A stretch of 58,292 nucleotides of DNA, taken from the NCBI GenBank assembly GCA_910584725.1, contig CAJUBE010000022.1, positions 1-58,292 of the forward strand, read 5' to 3'. Shown piece by piece: positions 26,174-34,091 of the stretch. The position numbers and the translations under genes were made by a program. The notes beneath the pieces were generated by a model, which was not told where the DNA came from, ran no database searches, and saw only the letters and a list, made by a program, of their open reading frames with translations. Within the stretch, counting starts at the first letter, position 1. Every line of letters starts with the position of its first letter. The DNA comes from an uncultured Lachnospiraceae bacterium. GTDB lineage: Bacteria > Bacillota > Clostridia > Lachnospirales > Lachnospiraceae.

Positions 26174-26501
26174 ACAGTTTGACTCCTTCAGCTTGTATAT
26201 TGGTGTAAAAAGGATAAACTCCAAGCCACTTTCTGAAATGTGCATCATTTTTTGTTATGGGTTTAATGTCAGTATTATGCGCATCGTTAAAGTCATATGT
26301 GTTCCATGATAACTGCTTACGATGATGTTCAATTTCCGAATCTTCTAAATCTACCAGAATCATAATATCAATATCTGAATCTGTTCTAAAATCACCCCGA
26401 GCATAGGAACCATATAAGATGACAGATTTTAGATGCTGTCCATAAATTTCGCTTATAACTTTTACATATTCTCCCAGCAGGGTATTTATAGATTGGGGCA
26501 T
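26160..26501 (-). CDS. Minimal nucleotidyltransferase (MNT) antitoxin
   Basis: 113 aa with the nucleotidyltransferase signature GSYARGDFRTDSDIDIMIL (GS followed by the paired Asp residues of the metal site). In HEPN/MNT systems this enzyme AMPylates and neutralises the HEPN toxin. CAGGAGGTGAT upstream is a strong ribosome site. It sits inside the scrambled tape-measure region, between fragment C and module copy 1, and may act as an addiction module stabilising it (inference). Confidence 0.87.
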   Translation of the reverse strand: MPQSINTLLGEYVKVISEIYGQHLKSVILYGSYARGDFRTDSDIDIMILVDLEDSEIEHHRKQLSWNTYDFNDAHNTDIKPITKNDAHFRKWLGVYPFYTNIQAEGVKLYGIA

Positions 26502-26582
26502 AAATGTATCACCTCCTGATTAGATATACAGCTTCTTAATATTTTTATCATTATATGCCATCCTTTTGGATTTTACAAGATG

Positions 26583-27164
26583 CTATCCGTGGGCCATCTG
26601 AATCTGCATTTCCTCGAGTTTTGCCTGTGAGAGCCGCTCGAAAGCGCTGGCGTTTAAGCCTAACTGTCCGTTCTCATCCACGAGCTGGGAGAGGAAGGTG
26701 AAGCCCATGTTTGTGAGCTCCTGATACTGATCCACGGTAATCTTCCCGCTCTGGTTGTAGGTGTCCCTGATGTCACAGAGGGATTTGTAGGAGGACTGGA
26801 GTTTGTCCATCTCTGAGTTTAAGCCGGAGAGGGCGTCGGTTTCGGTTTTGGTGGTTTTGGCGGCGCCCCTGTTTCCCGCAGAGGGAAGTTTAGGAGAGCT
26901 GGGGAGTGCAGCCTGCTCATTTTTCTTAGGATTGGCAACAGCGGCGGGCGTATAGTTGTTGACGCCCAGGTTTTTACTGCCGGCAACATTTCCCATGCCG
27001 TTTTTTGCTTTCACATAGAGTCCCCACTGGTTGATTAAATCGGCAAGCCAGCCGTATTCTCGTGATAACTGGTATAAGGTGCTGTCAACACTGAGAGACT
27101 GTCCGGAAGCGGCGGATTTGGCGATCATATATGACATAATCTGCTGGGCGTCGTCCGAGGCCAT
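26583..27164 (-). pseudogene. Tape-measure fragment C
   Basis: 193 aa remnant. The last ~90 residues (ALSGLNSEMDKLQSSYKSL through ASAFERLSQAKLEEMQIQMA) are nearly identical to the main tape measure at about 17.15-17.42 kb, then it stops abruptly. The first ~100 residues differ from it. Upstream of the ATG the sequence YVVNYDNDKG continues the expected tape-measure start but in another frame, so a frameshift has also occurred. It faces zinc-ribbon gene C. Confidence 0.75.
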
Positions 27165-27177
27165 CCCTTATCATTAT

Positions 27178-27188
27178 CATAGTTTACA
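27178..27188. repeat. Further copy of the cassette-end repeat
   Basis: CATAGTTTACA, same orientation and same position relative to a zinc-ribbon gene as the left end of the cassette at 23286. The match extends four more bases (ACGT). No matching right end is visible downstream of gene C. Confidence 0.5.
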
Positions 27189-27261
27189 ACGTATGTTTTG
27201 TATGATAATATTTAACATAAATACTTGGATTAGATATATTAAATGATGGGGTAAAATTATA

Positions 27262-27696
27262 ATGATAAAATTTTGTCAAACCTGTAAAAATAATAATTAT
27301 ATAGACACTGGTGGAGCAAACGGTTATTATTGGTGCTGGCTAGATAGTGTGGAAGCATGTGAAATTTGTGGTACAAAATTTATAAATATAGACTTTCCGG
27401 CTATAGATTTGAAAGTAATTACACAGGTATCCCAAGATTTATCGTTTATTGAATCTATGATAAAACTTCGGCAGGATAACATCATTGAGTACGAATCAAA
27501 AATGTCCCAATTCAGAACCCAGGTACAACAGCAGGAAAACAGCCGTGCACAGGCCGCCAACACCGTGAAATGTCCCAGATGCGGTTCCACAAACATTACA
27601 GCGGGACAGAGAGGATTTTCTCTTCTGACAGGTTTTGTCGGTTCAGGGAAAACCGTGAACCGCTGTGCGAACTGCGGACATAAATGGAGACCATAA
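27262..27696 (+). CDS. Zinc-ribbon protein C facing tape-measure fragment C
   Basis: 144 aa, starting MIKFCQTCKNNN with a Cys pair, a second Cys pair (CEIC), the central YESKMSQFRTQVQQQ helix and the same C-terminal ribbon as gene B. The coding DNA of the last ~80 residues differs from gene B at only a few positions. The ribosome site is weak (GGGG about 12 nt upstream). Third member of the set; function unknown. Confidence 0.72.
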   Translation: MIKFCQTCKNNNYIDTGGANGYYWCWLDSVEACEICGTKFINIDFPAIDLKVITQVSQDLSFIESMIKLRQDNIIEYESKMSQFRTQVQQQENSRAQAANTVKCPRCGSTNITAGQRGFSLLTGFVGSGKTVNRCANCGHKWRP

Positions 27697-27775
27697 AGGT
27701 ATATATGCCGCCTGCTTATTTCTTCTGGTATCTTACGTCAAAAAGGTTTTGCCGGTATTGCAGCTCTATACATAA

Positions 27776-27806
27776 AAGGAGACGAAGCAACCAGCCTCGT
27801 CTCCTT
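27776..27806. terminator. Hairpin terminator between zinc-ribbon C and lysis genes
   Basis: AAGGAGACGA pairs perfectly with TCGTCTCCTT across an 11-nt loop. A run of four T follows on the minus strand, so it likely ends transcripts coming from the endolysin side, and may stop the zinc-ribbon transcript as well. Confidence 0.75.
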
Positions 27807-27847
27807 ATAAGATATATGAAAATATTTACTTTGGGAGCGAAAATATT

Positions 27848-28044
27848 TTAAAACCCCTCCCTCAATTTCCGCATATAAGCATCGTTAATCAACTCCATGG
27901 AAAGTTCCACCTCGCCGTTTTCAAAGCCGTTTTCCGAAAGAATCTGTTCGTACTTTTCATAGACGTGAATACAGTGTTTGAAGCAAACCCGGCGGGAAAC
28001 ACAGACAGGTAGTCGATTTTTACGAGCTCCATTATCTCATTCAT
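27848..28044 (-). pseudogene. Small tail-operon ORF with a frame change
   Basis: Starts MNEIMELVKIDYLSVF at 28044. The protein-like sequence then continues in the -1 frame (CFKHCIHVYEKYEQILSENG to KLREGF, stop at 27848), while the original frame degrades. Either a frameshift mutation or a programmed -1 shift, as used by tail-assembly chaperones located just before the tape measure. No classical slippery heptamer is evident, so mutation seems more likely. Confidence 0.45.
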
Positions 28045-28045
28045 T

Positions 28046-28519
28046 TTACATCGGCTTCCTTTCTTGGCAGGAAGAATTTCCGGCCGGAGAGACGGGGGTA
28101 TCGAACAGCGCTTTCTCGGCGGCGCGTCTGTTGACAAGGCCCCGCAGCACTTTTCCGCCGGCCTTGCGGTAGGCGGGGATTTTTTCACTGATCTGCGCGA
28201 TGCTGCGGACACCGCCGCCCAGCAGGGTTCTCAAGTTTCCTGCGCCGCAGTTGAAGGTGAAACTGACAAGGGCGTCAAACTGGTTCTGGTTCCAGCGGTA
28301 AATATCCATGTAGCGGTTAACGGCTTTTTCGGCGCCTGCGCAGTCGTCGCGCAGAAAGGCGTCGGCCTGCTCATGCGTAATAGTCTGGCCTTTGGAGACA
28401 TGCAGGGTGTGGCCGTAGCCGATGGTCCACACGCCGACGCTGTCCTGATAGGCGGTCAATCGGCAGCCCTCAAACCGTTTGATGAGGGCAAGGCCGTTTT
28501 TGCTGATTATCCTATTCAT
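28046..28519 (-). CDS. GH24 endolysin (T4-lysozyme type)
   Basis: 157 aa muramidase that cuts the peptidoglycan glycan strand. The active-site frame FEGCRLTAYQDSVGVWTIGYG gives the expected Glu-9-Asp spacing (E17, D26) and T32, as in T4 lysozyme. No signal peptide; export would need the adjacent holin (stop 4 nt before this start). Lysis genes placed between tube protein and tape measure, rather than at the end of the operon, are unusual for siphophages. Confidence 0.93.
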   Translation of the reverse strand: MNRIISKNGLALIKRFEGCRLTAYQDSVGVWTIGYGHTLHVSKGQTITHEQADAFLRDDCAGAEKAVNRYMDIYRWNQNQFDALVSFTFNCGAGNLRTLLGGGVRSIAQISEKIPAYRKAGGKVLRGLVNRRAAEKALFDTPVSPAGNSSCQERKPM

Positions 28520-28523
28520 AAAA

Positions 28524-28937
28524 TCACATCCTCTTATTTGTTTTGGCCGCCTGAACGGAGGCTTCTATTTTTAGTTGCAGCCAGTTGTCGAAGGAACCGT
28601 AAACGCTGGCAACCGCCTTTTTGGATGCCTCAGAGACAGCGAGCAGGGCGGCATTGTATGCTTTCTGCTTCGCTTCGTGCCAGGCACTTTCCGTAAATTC
28701 GCCTTTGGCTTTCAGGGTATCCACAAAGGATTGGTTTACATAAAGTACGGCGTCCATGACGTCAGACAGGGCATCTTTTATAAGGATACTCCGGGCTTCC
28801 GTCTTTGCGGCTTCCTCGATCAAAGTGCTTTCCTTTATTTTTGCCTGGATCAGATTGACGGCATATTTGGCGGCTACAGGTAAAATAACTGTCAGTACGG
28901 TGTACAGGATATACTGCACTAATTCTGTAAATTCCAT
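28524..28937 (-). CDS. Phage holin, LL-H type
   Basis: 137 aa with one N-terminal membrane segment (residues about 10-30, YILYTVLTVILPVAAKYAV) and a long helical C-terminal region rich in Lys/Glu, as in phage LL-H holins. It lies immediately before the endolysin, the classic lysis pair. A headless particle also needs host lysis for release. Confidence 0.82.
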   Translation of the reverse strand: MEFTELVQYILYTVLTVILPVAAKYAVNLIQAKIKESTLIEEAAKTEARSILIKDALSDVMDAVLYVNQSFVDTLKAKGEFTESAWHEAKQKAYNAALLAVSEASKKAVASVYGSFDNWLQLKIEASVQAAKTNKRM

Positions 28938-28996
28938 AATTGCTCCTAACCACAGCGCGCTATCCGGCGCCGTATTTTGTGATTTGCGGTTGTCGT

Positions 28997-29047
28997 AAAA
29001 AAAAGGGATAACACATACAAACTGTGTTGTAAATACGTGTTATCCCT
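28997..29047 (-). terminator. Strong terminator after the tail tube gene
   Basis: On the minus strand, AGGGATAACAC pairs with GTGTTATCCCT and is followed by eight T. It splits the tail operon after the tube protein; transcripts for lysis and tape-measure genes would need read-through or a new promoter in 28938-28996. Confidence 0.88.
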
Positions 29048-29121
29048 AAAATGCGGCCCTGATCGAAAGGGGATCGTATCATCCGGCCGCCGCTTCCGTT
29101 TGGAAGGACAGCCGGACGGGA

Positions 29122-29853
29122 TTACTCTTCGATGAGGGTGAGGTCGAGAATGTTGTTGTCCTGATCCGCCATCAGGTCAGCGGTGATGGTCAGGCTTCCG
29201 GGATCGCCGTTGTTGCTGAAGCTGAGAGACATATTGGACTGGGGAGCGCACTTGTAAGCTGTCAGCTTAAGGGGCACCGCCTCGTCGTCCTCGGTCTTCA
29301 TAATCGTGTCGCCGTAGACGATGAAATTCTTCGGGAAGCTGGTGGACTTGATGTTGATTCTCTGCACGCCCTCGTTTACTTCCTTCATGTAGTAAACGAT
29401 GACGGCATTGCCGCCTGCCAGTGCGGATGTGAGTGTGACGACTTTGTCGGCCACAGTGCAAGCCAGCTCTGTGCCGCAGTCGTCATCTGCCTTGTAGACA
29501 ACCACGCTGTCCGCCATCGGTGCGTCGGGCAGAGTAATGACGGTTCCGGCATCATCCACGGACGTCTCCATTCTGGTCACAAACTTTGCGGACTTGGAGA
29601 TCTCGCCGCCGGTAATCAACTGCCAGAGCTTGACGGTCTGAATCTGTGTCTCGATGGTGATGGTGCCGCCCCTCTCGCCCGAGAACTGGACGCGCTTGGG
29701 ATGGCCTTTTCCGCCGTGGGCGAATACGGATTCGCCGGTCAACTCCGTGGTGCTGACGTTGGCGAAATCCAGATTGAGAAAGGGCTTTTTGGTGGCGTAG
29801 TCCACGAAAAGCAGATCGCAGACCTCTCTGTTTGCCATGTTAGGGTTTGTCAT
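29122..29853 (-). CDS. Tail tube-like structural protein
   Basis: 243 aa, beta-rich, no signal peptide. Features fit a phage major tail (tube) protein: an early AKKPFLNLDFANVSTTEL region, a GERGGTITIETQIQT strand set typical of tube folds, and a C-terminal SLTITADLMADQDNN. The middle (about residues 95-150) resembles an inserted Ig-like domain. AAGGAGGA ribosome site. In an intact phage a tube gene is preceded by head-tail joining genes; here it is preceded by an assembly-type gene, HU-like gene and polymerase gene. Confidence 0.75.
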   Translation of the reverse strand: MTNPNMANREVCDLLFVDYATKKPFLNLDFANVSTTELTGESVFAHGGKGHPKRVQFSGERGGTITIETQIQTVKLWQLITGGEISKSAKFVTRMETSVDDAGTVITLPDAPMADSVVVYKADDDCGTELACTVADKVVTLTSALAGGNAVIVYYMKEVNEGVQRINIKSTSFPKNFIVYGDTIMKTEDDEAVPLKLTAYKCAPQSNMSLSFSNNGDPGSLTITADLMADQDNNILDLTLIEE

Positions 29854-29874
29854 GATGTGTTCCTCCTTTAGATG

Positions 29875-30654
29875 TTATAAGTTTTCAGTTTCTATTCTTT
29901 TGAACCAAGCCGATGCGTCGAAGGCGTGATTCTTGTCGCCCCACGCCGCAACGCTCATGGACTGAATGTTGTACAGGTTATTACCGGAAAGTCTTGCAAA
30001 GCAGTCCCAGAGCTGGTATACGGTCAGATCCCAGATGTTGAGGATATGCAGGGACTGGCTTCTGTTTGCGACGGCGGAAATGATATTTCCCAGCTCCATA
30101 TTTTTATCTGCCTTTGTCAGCTTGTTCTTTTCGGCTCTTCCCTTTTGAAGCTTTTTCATAATCTCCAGCGCCTTTTTGCTTTTTATCTTCGATAAATCCT
30201 CGTCGCGTCTTGGTTTCAGGTAATTTCGCTGGCCGATCAGGTCGCACACGACAGGGTAGTTTTCCCTCGTGATCAGTCCTGTCTGTCCGTCTTCTGTGCT
30301 GACAACAAATACATGCCGGGATTCGGAGTAGGTAATCGTTCCTTCCAGAAAAAAATCCAGCATGTTCTGTATCAGTGTGCGGGATGCCTCACCGGACAGG
30401 AGCAGGTCGAACAGGCTTGTGTCGGCCTTTTCCTCATCGGATAAAAGCGCATAGAGCGCGGTTGTGCCGGTCATGGACAGATAGGAGGGCAGATCCAGAG
30501 ACAGGACTGCCAGGTAATGCCGGTAGGTGCGCGGTCCGAGGGAAGATATTTCCCGCAGAGTGGGAGATTTGATGCCGCCTACCGACGGAATCTGTACCGG
30601 GTCGGGAGACAATAATTCAAAATAAGTAAGCTTCAAGAGATCACCTGCTTTCAT
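29875..30654 (-). CDS. Tail-operon protein, possible assembly factor (259 aa)
   Basis: No catalytic motif. Mostly helical with a Lys/Arg-rich middle (residues about 150-190). The C-terminal part (LTVYQLWDCFARLSGNN) resembles tail-assembly or base proteins found around the tube gene in clostridial phages, though I cannot name the family with confidence. Its ATG overlaps the end of the HU-like gene by 4 nt, and 21 nt separate it from the tube gene. Confidence 0.6.
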   Translation of the reverse strand: MKAGDLLKLTYFELLSPDPVQIPSVGGIKSPTLREISSLGPRTYRHYLAVLSLDLPSYLSMTGTTALYALLSDEEKADTSLFDLLLSGEASRTLIQNMLDFFLEGTITYSESRHVFVVSTEDGQTGLITRENYPVVCDLIGQRNYLKPRRDEDLSKIKSKKALEIMKKLQKGRAEKNKLTKADKNMELGNIISAVANRSQSLHILNIWDLTVYQLWDCFARLSGNNLYNIQSMSVAAWGDKNHAFDASAWFKRIETENL

Positions 30655-30947
30655 TTAAAATAGCCGTTCAGCTTTCTGTTGTAGTACCGGGTGATTTTTG
30701 GTTTTGTCCAAAGTCTTTCTTTGCAGACGATGGTATCGTAGGTATGGATTTCCCGTTCGGGGAGGAGGGTGCATTCCAGGCTCAATCCATCCAGTACTTT
30801 TATGACCGTATTTTCAGAGGAGGTGGTGGAGGACAGGCAGCTAAAAATGATGTCCTCCGCCGATTTGAAAACTCTGCGGACGGTTGCAGGGCTGATTTCT
30901 TCTCTGCCGGCTATTTGGTTAATGAGGTTTTCCTGCGTGATAATCAA
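30651..30947 (-). CDS. HU/IHF-like small protein
   Basis: 98 aa if started at the TTG at 30947, which has CAGGAGG 8 nt upstream. The N-terminal part ITQENLINQIAGREEIS..TVRRVFKSAEDII is the helical dimerisation pattern of HU-type DNA-binding proteins. The C-terminal half is divergent and ends in a basic KPKITRYYNRKLNGY tail. It could bind DNA at tail-operon control sites or be a structural protein reusing the fold. Stop overlaps the next start by 4 nt. Confidence 0.62.
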   Translation of the reverse strand: MIITQENLINQIAGREEISPATVRRVFKSAEDIIFSCLSSTTSSENTVIKVLDGLSLECTLLPEREIHTYDTIVCKERLWTKPKITRYYNRKLNGYFK

Positions 30948-31088
30948 GACGGTTTCCTCCTGTTCGCAGCCATTGCGCAATATGCTGTTTCCCTTATACG
31001 CACAGGGGAAAGTCCATCGCGGATGGCTTTTTGATTTTTTGACGGCTTCTTTTCGGCCAACGGAAGTGGCCTGTTTTGATCCGGTTTG

Positions 31089-33821
31089 TTAAACGGAATG
31101 CTTCTGTTTTCGCTTCCTGTCATACATCCGCACATAAATTTTCTGACATGCTGGGCAGCGTCTTGTGCGGTTGTCTTTGGCGAGAATTTCCATCCATTCT
31201 CCGCAGTCGGCGCAGGGGATCAATTTGGTGTTGGGCGTTTCTATGTTTTTTCTTAAGTTTGCGGCGATCCGGTCTCCGTAGCAGAACCATAAAAGCTGTT
31301 TGTATCTTTTTCCTCTGCCGTAAAGATATTCTGTCAGCATGTCGGCGGCAGTTTCATCGGAATAGCCGAGAGAGGAGAAGGATTCACGGATTTTGGCCGC
31401 GATATACGGCATATTGTCGGCGTGCGGATCCTTCATGTGAACCATATAGCGGTACTGTTTATTTAGGGCGTCGTACAGGGCGGCCGCCTCGTCGCTGCAA
31501 CGGATTTCCGGGTCCGCCATCATTTTTCGGTAGTCGAGCGTGCCCAGACGGAGACCGCGTGTGTTGATCGCCCTGTCCGGGATTTTGTCATACACTCTGT
31601 TTACAAAGCTGCCGTTTCGTTCCCGAATCTGCGACGGTTCCTTGTCCTTTGCGAAAGCAAAGAAAGCGGGAAGCTTATCGCCGGTATATTTGGCGATGCG
31701 CTCGTTGACTGCCTTTGGAAATTCGGGCTTATATAAGGTTTTGGCATAATCAATGACAAAATTGTTCTGGCAGCAGAGCTGCTTCACACAGGTGACTGCG
31801 TCCTGCTTTTCCGCTTCGGAGCCTGACACGAACACGTCGCTGTTCCAGATTTTTGAGATGGCGTTGCTGTAAATTCCGATATTGCCGCCGGTGAAAGCGG
31901 CGTGCAGTCCGGCGTATATGTTCTGTTTATTCAGCGGGACAGGTTCTGCCTTGCGCATATTATAGTAGAGAGGGACGGTGTCCTTCATATTGCGCGCCGC
32001 AATTTCAATGAGCGCCGGGTCGGCAGCCACAAGGGACTTGTCCCCGTCCACGTCGTACATCAGAAGCTTGCTGATGAGGTCATGGGTGCTGGCATACAGG
32101 CCGTCCGTGGGGAACCATTCCCGGAGATATTTTGCGCGTTCAGAATCCGCCTCGGCCGCCACATTGCGGCGCACGGCATGTTCCCTGTACAGGTGCGGAC
32201 TTCGGAGACAATCCAGCATGTCATAGCGCCGGAACAGGTGGCAGAATACTTCGCCGTCCGCAAGAAGCCCCTGTGGATTGTCTGATTTGCCAAACCAGAA
32301 CTCGCAGGCAGCGTAGAAATCCGGGAGCAGGAAGGTATATCTGCCGTTTACTTCCAGCTTTCCGCTTCGATATTTTTTGAGCAGGCTGTTTTTTACGTCC
32401 CGAAGGATATCTTTGGTGTAAGCGTCGCCAAGCAGGGGCGTGTACAGCTTAACGGCCTGCTGAAAAGGCGTCATGGATGTGTTATAGGGTGAGATGCCCA
32501 GAACATCCAGCATGGTTTCCTTCGAAGTACAGATATTGCGGATACGGTCCGCCGATTTCTGCGTCAGCAGGTCGATTTCTTCATCCGTAATGTCAGTGAG
32601 TGTCTGCAGCATCTGGTAATTGATTTTGGCTCTTTTGATTCGATCTTCTTCCACATTGCATATTCCTGCGCTGCAATGGTATTTTTTAAAGAAGGACTTG
32701 TAGTCCTCCCACGAATCGTAGTAGGCGGCCATCTTAAACTGGCTTTTTGTGAAGATAATCCGGATGTCCTCTTTTATAATGTCATGGGCCTGTCCGTAAA
32801 TATCGCGGATGACGGGGGAGCAGCCGTTTACCTCCATAAATTTGCAAAAATCGAACACGCCGAGCAGCCCTTTGATCCAGGGGGCGCGGAACATAAAGTT
32901 TTTGGATGAGACGGAAGGCAGAATCATGCCTGCGCCGTCGGTGTGGGGGACGGGAACGGCATCCGTTTTTCTCGTGACGGAATAATCCGTTTCGTCCACG
33001 AAATCGAAAGTGCCGTACACGGCGGTCTCAAAGTCTTCTATGACAATGGATTTTTCGATATCAAAGTCTTTCCACTCGTCTGTGGCGGAGTTGGCAAGCG
33101 CCATGTAAGCCAGATGCTTGTTTACATTGCTGCCGCCTCTGGCATTGATTTGTTCTATGGTAAGGCCGCACATAATGGTTTTTTCGATGCGGTTCCATAC
33201 GGTTTCCTTTATGAAAACCGCTTTTTTGCTGCGAAGCTGTCCGGCCGAGGAGGTGAAATAAATATATTTTTCTCCGTTGTGTGCAAAGCCGTAAAAGAAC
33301 AGATCTTTGAACACGTCAAAATAGTAAACCTGAACAATCATGAGGGACTCTGTTAATTCATCCTGTCCGATACCGATTGCCCGGCTCAGTGCGGAATCAA
33401 AAGCGGAAATCACATTCGCGTCATGCAGAGCGTCCGTCCTGAGAGCGCGGATATGGTCTTTGCCGTCAGTCAGCTCATTCTGCCTGACTTTATTGGAGAG
33501 AAGAGCAAGCAGTTTTTCCTTGGACGCCTTTGCTTTTTCTCTCTTATGCTGAATGAGTCTGATCCAGTGCAGATAAGCGTTTACGGTGTCGGCGCAGGAT
33601 TCTGCCGTGGGCGCGTCCGGGGACATTCCTTTTCTCAGAAGATGCAGGGTCTCCTCTGTATAACCGCACTGTTTCAGCTTTTTCTCGATTTCCGGCAGTT
33701 TATTCTGTATGTAGCTGCGTTCTCTTCGATATCTGCAGTTCATCTCGTGCAGATATTTTTCACGGCTGCTGTAGAAGCTTCCGGTGTCAACCGAATATAA
33801 ATGATATTGTCTGTCGAGCAT
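31089..33821 (-). CDS. YonO/RdRP-family single-subunit RNA polymerase
   Basis: 910 aa. The catalytic motif of double-psi-beta-barrel polymerases, D-x-D-G-D, is at residues 590-594 (MYDVDGDKSLVAADP). Its surroundings follow eukaryotic RdRPs in order: DCLRSPHLYREHAVRR (compare NPCLHPGDIR) about 50 residues before; NIGIYSNAISKIWN (compare LGIIANAHVVHAD) at 647-660; LCCQNNFVIDYAKT (compare AVDFPKTG) at 682-695. A WIKGLLGVFDF stretch near 315-325 may hold the first-barrel lysine. A zinc ribbon closes the protein (C870, C873, C889, C892). The best known bacterial relative is SP-beta YonO, a DNA-dependent RNA polymerase for late phage genes. Here it is the second gene of the tail operon; a role transcribing that operon is inference. 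Confidence 0.85.
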   Translation of the reverse strand: MLDRQYHLYSVDTGSFYSSREKYLHEMNCRYRRERSYIQNKLPEIEKKLKQCGYTEETLHLLRKGMSPDAPTAESCADTVNAYLHWIRLIQHKREKAKASKEKLLALLSNKVRQNELTDGKDHIRALRTDALHDANVISAFDSALSRAIGIGQDELTESLMIVQVYYFDVFKDLFFYGFAHNGEKYIYFTSSAGQLRSKKAVFIKETVWNRIEKTIMCGLTIEQINARGGSNVNKHLAYMALANSATDEWKDFDIEKSIVIEDFETAVYGTFDFVDETDYSVTRKTDAVPVPHTDGAGMILPSVSSKNFMFRAPWIKGLLGVFDFCKFMEVNGCSPVIRDIYGQAHDIIKEDIRIIFTKSQFKMAAYYDSWEDYKSFFKKYHCSAGICNVEEDRIKRAKINYQMLQTLTDITDEEIDLLTQKSADRIRNICTSKETMLDVLGISPYNTSMTPFQQAVKLYTPLLGDAYTKDILRDVKNSLLKKYRSGKLEVNGRYTFLLPDFYAACEFWFGKSDNPQGLLADGEVFCHLFRRYDMLDCLRSPHLYREHAVRRNVAAEADSERAKYLREWFPTDGLYASTHDLISKLLMYDVDGDKSLVAADPALIEIAARNMKDTVPLYYNMRKAEPVPLNKQNIYAGLHAAFTGGNIGIYSNAISKIWNSDVFVSGSEAEKQDAVTCVKQLCCQNNFVIDYAKTLYKPEFPKAVNERIAKYTGDKLPAFFAFAKDKEPSQIRERNGSFVNRVYDKIPDRAINTRGLRLGTLDYRKMMADPEIRCSDEAAALYDALNKQYRYMVHMKDPHADNMPYIAAKIRESFSSLGYSDETAADMLTEYLYGRGKRYKQLLWFCYGDRIAANLRKNIETPNTKLIPCADCGEWMEILAKDNRTRRCPACQKIYVRMYDRKRKQKHSV

Positions 33822-33855
33822 TGTTATTGATCCTCCCTCTCGTGTGGTGTGGGTT

Positions 33856-34059
33856 TCATTCCGCCTGTCTCAGTTTCAGGCCGTTTTTTCTGCATTCCGC
33901 GTCGAATCGGAAATCCTGCGCGATGCGGCTGGCGGTCAGGGAACCGCCTGCGCGCGGTTTCCCTCCGGGCTGTGTGTTGAAATCGGAGGGATAAATGACG
34001 CCTCCGAAGGTTGTGTGGTCTGTCTGCATAATACGGTGTCCGCTATATGACTTCTGCAT
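33856..34059 (-). CDS. Small first gene of the tail operon (67 aa)
   Basis: Begins MQKSYSGHRIMQ after GGGAGACC. A basic protein with no recognised domain, ending 34 nt before the polymerase gene. As the promoter-proximal gene it might be regulatory, but nothing in the sequence shows this. Confidence 0.5.
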   Translation of the reverse strand: MQKSYSGHRIMQTDHTTFGGVIYPSDFNTQPGGKPRAGGSLTASRIAQDFRFDAECRKNGLKLRQAE

Positions 34060-34091
34060 GGTTTTGGTCTCCCTTCTTTTTCGATTGTCTG

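Noticed and set aside
20595..27761. CRISPR array or diversity-generating retroelement
   Set aside because: No regularly spaced short repeats, no reverse transcriptase and no adenine-biased template/variable repeat pair; the repeats here are whole gene modules.
5477..34059. Intact temperate prophage
   Set aside because: No integrase, att repeats, repressor, replication, terminase, portal or capsid genes seen.
5477..34059. Contractile (R-type) tailocin or type VI-like system
   Set aside because: No sheath, baseplate wedge or spike protein; Dit/Tal-type tip points to a non-contractile tail.
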